Positions 15,001-26,500 of a stretch of 64,000 nucleotides of DNA are shown here, in pieces. The position numbers were made by a program, and so were the translations under genes. How positions within the stretch are numbered: the stretch's first letter is position 1; each line of letters begins with the position of its first letter. The DNA comes from Closterium sp. Naga37s-1 (Eukaryota; Streptophyta; Zygnematophyceae; Desmidiales; Closteriaceae). The notes under the pieces are model-generated. The model saw nothing but the letters and a program-made list of their open reading frames with translations, made no database searches and was not told where the DNA came from. The stretch is taken from NCBI GenBank assembly GCA_947471745.1, contig CANJKZ010000427.1, positions 1-64,000 on the forward strand, in the 5' to 3' direction.

Positions 15001-16783
15001 ACTATCAGCGCCGGTTAAGGAGATGAAGAAGGGTGTGCATATAACTCCTCATCCCATGCAGGTTGAAGATGGATTCGAGCCGCAGCAAGCCTTGTGGTCG
15101 TTGTAAAAACTATCAGCGCCGGTTAAGGAGATGAAGAAGGGTGTGCATATAACTCCTCATCCCATGCAGGTTGAAGATGGATGCGAGCCGCAGCAAGCCT
15201 TGTGGTCGTTGTAAAAACTATCAGCGCCGGTTAAGGAGATGAAGAAGGGTGTGCATATAACTCCTCATCCCATGCAGGTTGAAGATGGATTCGAGCCGCA
15301 GCAAGCCTTGTGGTCGTTGTAAAAACTATCAGCGCCGGTTAAGGAGATGAAGAAGGGTGTGCATATAACTCCCCATCCCATGCAGGTTGAAGATGGATTC
15401 GAGCCGCAGCAAGCCTTGTGGTCGTTGTAAAAACTATCAGCGCCGGTTAAGGAGATGAAGAAGGGTGTGCATATAACTCCTCATCCCATGCAGGTTGAAG
15501 ATGGATGCGAGCCGCAGCAAGCCTTGTGGTCGTTGTAAAAACTATCAGCGCCGGTTAAGGAGATGAAGAAGGGTGTGCATATAACTCCTCATCCCATGCA
15601 GGTTGAAGATGGATGCGAGCCGCAGCAAGCCTTGTGGTCGTTGTAAAAACTATCAGCGCCGGTTAAGGAGATGAAGAAGGGTGTGCATATAACTCCCCAT
15701 CCCATGCAGGTTGAAGATGGATTCGAGCCGCAGCAAGCCTTGTGGTCGTTGTAAAAACTATCAGCGCCGGTTAAGGAGATGAAGAAGGGTGTGCATATAA
15801 CTCCCCATCCCATGCAGGTTGAAGATGGATTCGAGCCGCAGCAAGCCTTGTGGTCGTTGTAAAAACTATCAGCGCCGGTTAAGGAGATGAAGAAGGGTGT
15901 GCATATAACTCCCCATCCCATGCAGGTTGAAGATGGATTCGAGCCGCAGCAAGCCTTGTGGTCGTTGTAAAAACTATCAGCGCCGGTTAAGGAGATGAAG
16001 AAGGGTGTGCATATAACTCCTCATCCCATGCAGGTTGAAGATGGATTCGAGCCGCAGCAAGCCTTGTGGTCGTTGTAAAAACTATCAGCGCCGGTTAAGG
16101 AGATGAAGAAGGGTGTGCATATAACTCCTCATCCCATGCAGGTTGAAGATGGATGCGAGCCGCAGCAAGCCTTGTGGTCGTTGTAAAAACTATCAGCGCC
16201 GGTTAAGGAGATGAAGAAGGGTGTGCATATAACTCCTCATCCCATGCAGGTTGAAGATGGATTCGAGCCGCAGCAAGCCTTGTGGTCGTTGTAAAAACTA
16301 TCAGCGCCGGTTAAGGAGATGAAGAAGGGTGTGCATATAACTCCCCATCCCATGCAGGTTGAAGATGGATTCGAGCCGCAGCAAGCCTTGTGGTCGTTGT
16401 AAAAACTATCAGCGCCGGTTAAGGAGATGAAGAAGGGTGTGCATATAACTCCTCATCCCATGCAGGTTGAAGATGGATGCGAGCCGCAGCAAGCCTTGTG
16501 GTCGTTGTAAAAACTATCAGCGCCGGTTAAGGAGATGAAGAAGGGTGTGCATATAACTCCTCATCCCATGCAGGTTGAAGATGGATGCGAGCCGCAGCAA
16601 GCCTTGTGGTCGTTGTAAAAACTATCAGCGCCGGTTAAGGAGATGAAGAAGGGTGTGCATATAACTCCCCATCCCATGCAGGTTGAAGATGGATTCGAGC
16701 CGCAGCAAGCCTTGTGGTCGTTGTAAAAACTATCAGCGCCGGTTAAGGAGATGAAGAAGGGTGTGCATATAACTCCCCATCCC
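1..16783. repeat. 108-bp satellite array, about 155 copies
   Basis: The same unit recurs every 108 bases from the first base of the window to about 16783, so the left edge of the array is not seen. Copies are nearly identical. Two positions vary often: ctCctc/ctCccc before atcccatg, and ggatTcgag/ggatGcgag. Single-base insertions occur near 7594 and 8204. The period is a multiple of three, so the minus strand is open wherever the T is replaced by C (TGA becomes TGG). A run of 46 such units gives a 1658-codon open frame at 9973-14949. At 16783 the array stops abruptly against sequence copied from the ethylene-receptor kinase exon. The array lies on the 3' side of that gene's last visible exon, so it is either inside an intron or marks where the gene is broken. 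Confidence 0.98.
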
Positions 16784-16862
16784 GTGCTTCATTTCCAGAG
16801 ATTGGCTCACCAGTGACAGGAAGACGAATGTGAGGTCCCTTGAATCAAGCACGCACACACCT

Positions 16863-17573
16863 CCATGAGGGAGGAGAGCGCGAGGATGGTGTGCAGCGGG
16901 CTCCTCATCTCGTGATTCATGACTCACAGGAGCAGGTTGGAAGGCTGGTTTCATGGCATGCTGGGTGGGATTAGGTACCTAGACTTAGAGCTGGGTGGAC
17001 CATGCTGGGTGGACCATGCTGGGTGGACCATGCTGGGTGGACCATGCTGGGTGGAACCATGTACCTCCATGAGGGAGGAGAGCGCGAGGATGGTGTGCAG
17101 CGGGCTCCTCATCTCGTGATTCATGACGGACAGGAAGTCGTTTCTTGCTTGAATCGCCTCCTCTGCTCTAATCCGCGCCACCTGCAGCGCCGCATTCTGC
17201 TCCGCCATCTCCTCCCTGCGCCTCTGCGTGAGCAAGTGGGAATGGGGGGGTGTCGATGAGGGGAGGGGAGGGGAGAGGCGGAGGGGCGAGAGAGAGTGGA
17301 TAAGGAGTGGGCACCTCCACACATGATTCATGACGGACAGGAAGTCGTTCCTGGCTTGAATCGCCTCCTCTGCTCGCACCCGTGCCACCTGCATCGCCGC
17401 ATTCTGCTCCGCCATCTCCTCCCTGCGCCGCTGTGTGGGGTCGGGTGGTGGGGGAAAGGGGGAGAGGACATGCTGTATTGGAAAAGAAACTACCCTCTTC
17501 TGCACTCACCCGCACCATCTGCATGGCTGCATTCTGCTCCGCCATCTCCTCCCTGCGCCTCCGTGTGTGAGGA
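16863..17573 (-). pseudogene. Partial copies of the HisKA exon (exon 11)
   Basis: Besides the complete exon 17223-17065 there are three fragments. At about 17573-17505, [17 protein letters not shown] is followed by GTGAGT. At about 17433-17330, with acceptor [28 protein letters not shown] runs to NDFLSVMNH and stops at GTGTGG, before the EMR of the H box. At about 16925-16863, [20 protein letters not shown] is followed by GTGTGT and then the satellite. The second carries the phospho-His but lacks the residues after it. Confidence 0.7.
16988..17058. repeat. 14-bp minisatellite next to exon 11 donor
   Basis: About five copies of gctgggtggaccat lie directly downstream (minus strand) of the exon 11 donor GTACATGG. 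Its first unit overlaps the donor-flanking bases. Confidence 0.85.
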
Positions 17574-20500
17574 ATGGGAAGGAATGGAAGGGGTGAAAGA
17601 CAAGGAGGACGCCATTTGTGTTGACTCAAACGGAGCTGTGTGACAGTGTATCGAGGTGACTATAAGAGCGACTCAAGGGCTACCTGCGACCATTCCAGTA
17701 CTGCAGCATGTGAGAGGGTGCGAGTAGGGGATTCCTGCCTACCTGCGACTGCTCCAGCGCTGCAGCATGTGAGAGGGTGCGAGTAGGGGATTCCTGCCTA
17801 CCTGCGACTGCTCCAGCGCTGCAGCATGTGAGAGCGCGAACCCCACTTGGTCCGCCACTGCTATATTCATATTGCTCTCATCTCAAGTCAAATAAAGAAT
17901 GGAAAAGTGGGGGAGAGAAAGAGTCTATGTCCTGCTTACCTGCGACTCCTCCAGCGCTGCAGCATGTGAGAGCGCGATGGCCACTTGGTCTGCCACTGCT
18001 TCCACCATCTCCACCTCGTGCGGCTGCCACTGCCTGGTGGGTGGGGGGAGACAAGGATAGGGATTGTGAAAGGCAGGGGGGGAAAGAGGGGGGACACGGA
18101 GTGAGAGGAAGGCGATAGTGACTGGGACTGCCACTGCCTCCACCATCACCACCATCTCCACCAAGGCGCGCGCGTGGACCAAGGCGCGCGCGTGGACCAA
18201 GGCGCGCGCGTGGACCAAGGCGCGCGCGTGGACCAAGGCGCGCGCGTGGACCAAGGCGCGCTCGTGGACCAAGGCGCGCGCGTGGACCAAGGCGCGCTCG
18301 TGGACCAAAGCGCGCTCGTGGACCAAGGCGCGCTCGTGGACCAAGGCGCGCTTGTGGACCAAGGCGCGCGCGTGGACCAAGGCGCGCTCGTGGACCAAGG
18401 CGCGCGCGTGGACCAAGGCGCGCGCGTGGACCAAGGCGCGCTCGTCGACCAAGGCGCGCTCGTGGACCAAGGCGCGCTCGTGGACCAAGGCGCGCTCGTG
18501 GACCAAGGCGCGCTTGTGGACCAAGGCGCGCTCGTGGATCAAGGCGCGCGCGTGGACCAAGGCGCGCTCGTGGACCAAGGCGCGCTCGTGGACCAAGGCG
18601 CGCTCGTGGATCAAGGCGCGCGCGTGGACCAATGCGCGCGCGTGGACCAAGGCACGCTCATGGACCAAGGCGCACGCGTGGACCAAGGCGCGCTCGTGGA
18701 CCAAGGCGCGCTCGTGGACCAAGGCGCGCGCGTGGACCAAGGCGCGCACGTGGACCAAGGCGCGCGCGTGGACCAAGGCGCGCGCGTGGACCAAGACGCG
18801 CTCGTGGACCAAGGCGCGCTCGTGGACCAAGGCGCACTCGTGGACCAACTCGCTCGCTTGGACCAGGGCTTGAATCCAGGGGGCGGTTTGAATCCAGGGG
18901 GCGGTTTGAATCCAGGGGGCGGTTTGAATCCAGGGGGCGGTTTGAATCCAGGGGGTGGTTTGAATCCAGGGGGTGGTTTGAATCCAGGGGGTGGTTTGAA
19001 TCCAAGGGGGCGGCTTGAATCCAAGGGGGTAGCTTCAATCCAGAGGGGAGCTTCAATCCAAGGGGTATCTAGGCTTTAAAAGGACACCCAGTCGGGTTGG
19101 GCCAAAATTCTCAGGCCGCTGACCCAGGCGAGTCGGACCAGGTTTTGCATCGACTCAAAATGAGCCGTGTTTTGGGTCGACTCAAATCAGGGCCCGGGTA
19201 CACCCAGGCGAGTCGGACTGGGTTTTGCGTCGAATCAGAATGAGCCGTGTTTTGGGTCGACTCAATCATTGCACGGGTACACCCAGGCGAGTCGGACCGG
19301 GTTTTGCATCGAATAAAAATGAGCCGTGTTTTGGGTCGACTCAAATCAGGGCTTGGGTACACCCAGGCGAGTCGGACCGGCCCGATATCCGACTCTGAGC
19401 ATCGGGTCGGTTCGGGTCGGGTTTTTACCCGATTTCGGCCTGGCCCGTTATCATTGTCAGTTATGGCCAAGTCGGGTTGGGTTTGAACCCGACCCCGATA
19501 CAGTGTTCTTCAACCCAACCACATCTTAGTTGGGTTGTTTGGGAACTCATTTGACTTAGAAAACCATCCGGCCGACGATTCCGCTAGTCTACAACTGAGG
19601 CTTCAACACAGCCATTGGTAAATTGACCTTTTACCCATCCCTTCCCCCCCTCACCTCTTCTCGTCCCCATGCAGCACGAGCACCATGAGCCCATACTCCA
19701 CAACCGACCCGTACTCCATATCAGCAGCCTCGCTACCAGCAAATCCGTCCCTATCTGCACTATTATTGCCACCACCACCACCACCACCACCACCGACAGC
19801 ACCAACGGCACCAGCTGCAGCCGCAGCAGCAGCAGCAGCACCGTCGTCCCCTTGCTGGCTGGATCGTGAAGCACGAGAGTGTGTGGGCATGTGGATTGCC
19901 AGACGAACAGCTGGGGGGGGGAGGGGCGAGGAGGGAGGAGGAGGGGGAGAAGGATCACTTAAGAGATCCAAACAACTCAACACTTGCTAGCTGGATCGTG
20001 AAGCACGGGAGTGTGTGGGCATGTGGATTGCCAGACGAACAGCTGGGGGGGACGAAGGGGGAAAAAGGGAGGGAAGGGAAGGGTTGGCTTTGATGCCATC
20101 AACTCACCACCACACGTGGAAACATTGCGCTACTTGAGTCGACCTCTCCTCGAGGGGAGGAGGCGGAGCGGGAAGAGGGGGCAATCGGTGATCATCGTGG
20201 AAGCAAGCAGCATGATTTGACACAAGTATCACCAATCTGGAGATCTGCTTTTGATCTAGGACGAGTCACCTGCTGGATCCAGGTCGAAACTTTATATGTA
20301 TGATCCTCGTGGAAGCAAGCAAGCAGCATGATTTGACACAAGTATCTCACCGATCTGGAGATCTGGAAACCCGACACGAACATGACTCCATCGATGCCAT
20401 GCTCCTCAACAGTCATGGTAACGAGGTGACTTTTGAGTTGACTCAAAAGTCGCCTCGAAACCCGACACGAACATGACTCCATCGATGCCATGCTCCTCAA

Positions 20501-23500
20501 CAGTCATGGTAACGAGGTGACTTTTGAGTTGACTCAAAAGTCGCCTCGAAACCCGACACGAACATGACTCCATCGATGCCATGCTCCTCAACAGTCATGG
20601 TAACGAGGTGACTTTTGAGTTGACTCAAAAGTCGCCTCGAAACCCGACACGAACATGACTCCATCGATGCCATGCTCCTCAACAGTCATGGTAACGAGGT
20701 GACTTTTGAGTTGACTCAAAAGTCGCCTCGAAACCCGACACGAACATGACTCCATCGATGCCATGCTCCTCAACAGTCATGGTAACGAGGTGACTTTTGA
20801 GTTGACTCAAAAGTCGCCTCGAAACCCGACACGAACATGACTCCATCGATGCCATGCTCCTCAACAGTCATGGTAACGAGGTGACTTTTGAGTTGACTCA
20901 AAAGTCGCCTCGAAACCCGACACGAACATGACTCCATCGATGCCATGCTCCTCAACAGTCATGGTAACGAGGTGACTTTTGAGTTGACTCAAAAGTCGCC
21001 TCGAAACCCGACACGAACATGACTCCATCGATGCCATGCTCCTCAACAGTCATGGTAACGAGGTGACTTTTGAGTTGACTCAAAAGTCGCCTCGAAACCC
21101 GACACGAACATGACTCCATCGATGCCATGCTCCTCAACAGTCATGGTAACGAGGTGACTTTTGAGTTGACTCAAAAGTCGCCTCGAAACCCGACACGAAC
21201 ATGACTCCATCGATGCCATGCTCCTCAACAGTCATGGTAACGAGGTGACTTTTGAGTTGACTCAAAAGTCGCCTCGAAACCCGACACGAACATGACTCCA
21301 TCGATGCCATGCTCCTCAACAGTCATGGTAACGAGGTGACTTTTGAGTTGACTCAAAAGTCGCCTCGAAACCCGACACGAACATGACTCCATCGATGCCA
21401 TGCTCCTCAACAGTCATGGTAACGAGGTGACTTTTGAGTTGACTCAAAAGTCGCCTCGAAACCCGACACGAACATGACTCCATCGATGCCATGCTCCTCA
21501 ACAGTCATGGTAACGAGGTGACTTTTGAGTTGACTCAAAAGTCGCCTCGAAACCCGACACGAACATGACTCCATCGATGCCATGCTCCTCAACAGTCATG
21601 GTAACGAGGTGACTTTTGAGTTGACTCAAAAGTCGCCTCGAAACCCGACACGAACATGACTCCATCGATGCCATGCTCCTCAACAGTCATGGTAACGAGG
21701 TGACTTTTGAGTTGACTCAAAAGTCGCCTCGAAACCCGACACGAACATGACTCCATCGATGCCATGCTCCTCAACAGTCATGGTAACGAGGTGACTTTTG
21801 AGTTGACTCAAAAGTCGCCTCGAAACCCGACACGAACATGACTCCATCGATGCCATGCTCCTCAACAGTCATGGTAACGAGGTGACTTTTGAGTTGACTC
21901 AAAAGTCGCCTCGAAACCCGACACGAACATGACTCCATCGATGCCATGCTCCTCAACAGTCATGGTAACGAGGTGACTTTTGAGTTGACTCAAAAGTCGC
22001 CTCGAAACCCGACACGAACATGACTCCATCGATGCCATGCTCCTCAACAGTCATGGTAACGAGGTGACTTTTGAGTTGACTCAAAAGTCGCCTCGAAACC
22101 CGACACGAACATGACTCCATCGATGCCATGCTCCTCAACAGTCATGGTAACGAGGTGACTTTTGAGTTGACTCAAAAGTCGCCTCGAAACCCGACACGAA
22201 CATGACTCCATCGATGCCATGCTCCTCAACAGTCATGGTAACGAGGTGACTTTTGAGTTGACTCAAAAGTCGCCTCGAAACCCGACACGAACATGACTCC
22301 ATCGATGCCATGCTCCTCAACAGTCATGGTAACGAGGTGACTTTTGAGTTGACTCAAAAGTCGCCTCGAAACCCGACACGAACATGACTCCATCGATGCC
22401 ATGCTCCTCAACAGTCATGGTAACGAGGTGACTTTTGAGTTGACTCAAAAGTCGCCTCGAAACCCGACACGAACATGACTCCATCGATGCCATGCTCCTC
22501 AACAGTCATGGTAACGAGGTGACTTTTGAGTTGACTCAAAAGTCGCCTCGAAACCCGACACGAACATGACTCCATCGATGCCATGCTCCTCAACAGTCAT
22601 GGTAACGAGGTGACTTTTGAGTTGACTCAAAAGTCGCCTCGAAACCCGACACGAACATGACTCCATCGATGCCATGCTCCTCAACAGTCATGGTAACGAG
22701 GTGACTTTTGAGTTGACTCAAAAGTCGCCTCGAAACCCGACACGAACATGACTCCATCGATGCCATGCTCCTCAACAGTCATGGTAACGAGGTGACTTTT
22801 GAGTTGACTCAAAAGTCGCCTCGAAACCCGACACGAACATGACTCCATCGATGCCATGCTCCTCAACAGTCATGGTAACGAGGTGACTTTTGAGTTGACT
22901 CAAAAGTCGCCTCGAAACCCGACACGAACATGACTCCATCGATGCCATGCTCCTCAACAGTCATGGTAACGAGGTGACTTTTGAGTTGACTCAAAAGTCG
23001 CCTCGAAACCCGACACGAACATGACTCCATCGATGCCATGCTCCTCAACAGTCATGGTAACGAGGTGACTTTTGAGTTGACTCAAAAGTCGCCTCGAAAC
23101 CCGACACGAACATGACTCCATCGATGCCATGCTCCTCAACAGTCATGGTAACGAGGTGACTTTTGAGTTGACTCAAAAGTCGCCTCGAAACCCGACACGA
23201 ACATGACTCCATCGATGCCATGCTCCTCAACAGTCATGGTAACGAGGTGCCTTTTGAGTTGACTCAAAAGTCGCCTCGAAACCCGACACGAACATGACTC
23301 CATCGATGCCATGCTCCTCAACAGTCATGGTAACGAGGTGACTTTTGAGTTGACTCAAAAGTCGCCTCGAAACCCGACACGAACATGACTCCATCGATGC
23401 CATGCTCCTCAACAGTCATGGTAACGAGGTGACTTTTGAGTTGACTCAAAAGTCGCCTCGAAACCCGACACGAACATGACTCCATCGATGCCATGCTCCT

Positions 23501-26500
23501 CAACAGTCATGGTAACGAGGTGACTTTTGAGTTGACTCAAAAGTCGCCTCGAAACCCGACACGAACATGACTCCATCGATGCCATGCTCCTCAACAGTCA
23601 TGGTAACGAGGTGACTTTTGAGTTGACTCAAAAGTCGCCTCGAAACCCGACACGAACATGACTCCATCGATGCCATGCTCCTCAACAGTCATGGTAACGA
23701 GGTGACTTTTGAGTTGACTCAAAAGTCGCCTCGAAACCCGACACGAACATGACTCCATCGATGCCATGCTCCTCAACAGTCATGGTAACGAGGTGACTTT
23801 TGAGTTGACTCAAAAGTCGCCTCGAAACCCGACACGAACATGACTCCATCGATGCCATGCTCCTCAACAGTCATGGTAACGAGGTGACTTTTGAGTTGAC
23901 TCAAAAGTCGCCTCGAAACCCGACACGAACATGACTCCATCGATGCCATGCTCCTCAACAGTCATGGTAACGAGGTGACTTTTGAGTTGACTCAAAAGTC
24001 GCCTCGAAACCCGACACGAACATGACTCCATCGATGCCATGCTCCTCAACAGTCATGGTAACGAGGTGACTTTTGAGTTGACTCAAAAGTCGCCTCGAAA
24101 CCCGACACGAACATGACTCCATCGATGCCATGCTCCTCAACAGTCATGGTAACGAGGTGACTTTTGAGTTGACTCAAAAGTCGCCTCGAAACCCGACACG
24201 AACATGACTCCATCGATGCCATGCTCCTCAACAGTCATGGTAACGAGGTGACTTTTGAGTTGACTCAAAAGTCGCCTCGAAACCCGACACGAACATGACT
24301 CCATCGATGCCATGCTCCTCAACAGTCATGGTAACGAGGTGACTTTTGAGTTGACTCAAAAGTCGCCTCGAAACCCGACACGAACATGACTCCATCGATG
24401 CCATGCTCCTCAACAGTCATGGTAACGAGGTGACTTTTGAGTTGACTCAAAAGTCGCCTCGAAACCCGACACGAACATGACTCCATCGATGCCATGCTCC
24501 TCAACAGTCATGGTAACGAGGTGACTTTTGAGTTGACTCAAAAGTCGCCTCGAAACCCGACACGAACATGACTCCATCGATGCCATGCTCCTCAACAGTC
24601 ATGGTAACGAGGTGACTTTTGAGTTGACTCAAAAGTCGCCTCGAAACCCGACACGAACATGACTCCATCGATGCCATGCTCCTCAACAGTCATGGTAACG
24701 AGGTGACTTTTGAGTTGACTCAAAAGTCGCCTCGAAACCCGACACGAACATGACTCCATCGATGCCATGCTCCTCAACAGTCATGGTAACGAGGTGCCTT
24801 TTGAGTTGACTCAAAAGTCGCCTCGAAACCCGACACGAACATGACTCCATCGATGCCATGCTCCTCAACAGTCATGGTAACGAGGTGACTTTTGAGTTGA
24901 CTCAAAAGTCGCCTCGAAACCCGACACGAACATGACTCCATCGATGCCATGCTCCTCAACAGTCATGGTAACGAGGTGACTTTTGAGTTGACTCAAAAGT
25001 CGCCTCGAAACCCGACACGAACATGACTCCATCGATGCCATGCTCCTCAACAGTCATGGTAACGAGGTGACTTTTGAGTTGACTCAAAAGTCGCCTCGAA
25101 ACCCGACACGAACATGACTCCATCGATGCCATGCTCCTCAACAGTCATGGTAACGAGGTGACTTTTGAGTTGACTCAAAAGTCGCCTCGAAACCCGACAC
25201 GAACATGACTCCATCGATGCCATGCTCCTCAACAGTCATGGTAACGAGGTGACTTTTGAGTTGACTCAAAAGTCGCCTCGAAACCCGACACGAACATGAC
25301 TCCATCGATGCCATGCTCCTCAACAGTCATGGTAACGAGGTGACTTTTGAGTTGACTCAAAAGTCGCCTCGAAACCCGACACGAACATGACTCCATCGAT
25401 GCCATGCTCCTCAACAGTCATGGTAACGAGGTGCCTTTTGAGTTGACTCAAAAGTCGCCTCGAAACCCGACACGAACATGACTCCATCGATGCCATGCTC
25501 CTCAACAGTCATGGTAACGAGGTGACTTTTGAGTTGACTCAAAAGTCGCCTCGAAACCCGACACGAACATGACTCCATCGATGCCATGCTCCTCAACAGT
25601 CATGGTAACGAGGTGACTTTTGAGTTGACTCAAAAGTCGCCTCGAAACCCGACACGAACATGACTCCATCGATGCCATGCTCCTCAACAGTCATGGTAAC
25701 GAGGTGACTTTTGAGTTGACTCAAAAGTCGCCTCGAAACCCAACACGAACATGACTCCATCGATGCCATGCTCCTCAACAGTCATGGTAACGAGGTGACT
25801 TTTGAGTTGACTCAAAAGTCGCCTCGAAACCCGACACGAACATGACTCCATCGATGCCATGCTCCTCAACAGTCATGGTAACGAGGTGTCTTTTGAGTTG
25901 ACTCAAAAGTCGCCTCGAAACCCGACACGAACATGACTCCATCGATGCCATGCTCCTCAACAGTCATGGTAACGAGGTGACTTTTGAGTTGACTCAAAAG
26001 TCGCCTCGAAACCCGACACGAACATGACTCCATCGATGCCATGCTCCTCAACAGTCATGGTAACGAGGTGACTTTTGAGTTGACTCAAAAGTCGCCTCGA
26101 AACCCGACACGAACATGACTCCATCGATGCCATGCTCCTCAACAGTCATGGTAACGAGGTGACTTTTGAGTTGACTCAAAAGTCGCCTCGAAACCCGACA
26201 CGAACATGACTCCATCGATGCCATGCTCCTCAACAGTCATGGTAACGAGGTGACTTTTGAGTTGACTCAAAAGTCGCCTCGAAACCCGACACGAACATGA
26301 CTCCATCGATGCCATGCTCCTCAACAGTCATGGTAACGAGGTGACTTTTGAGTTGACTCAAAAGTCGCCTCGAAACCCGACACGAACATGACTCCATCGA
26401 TGCCATGCTCCTCAACAGTCATGGTAACGAGGTGACTTTTGAGTTGACTCAAAAGTCGCCTCGAAACCCGACACGAACATGACTCCATCGATGCCATGCT

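Noticed and set aside
1..16783. Evenly repeated units suggestive of CRISPR
   Set aside because: Units are contiguous 108-bp copies with no unique spacers, in a eukaryotic intron-rich context. This is a satellite.
17925..19079. Long repetitive ORFs ([32 protein letters not shown] types)
   Set aside because: Created by an 18-bp repeat that is a multiple of three; they are open in several frames on both strands at once.
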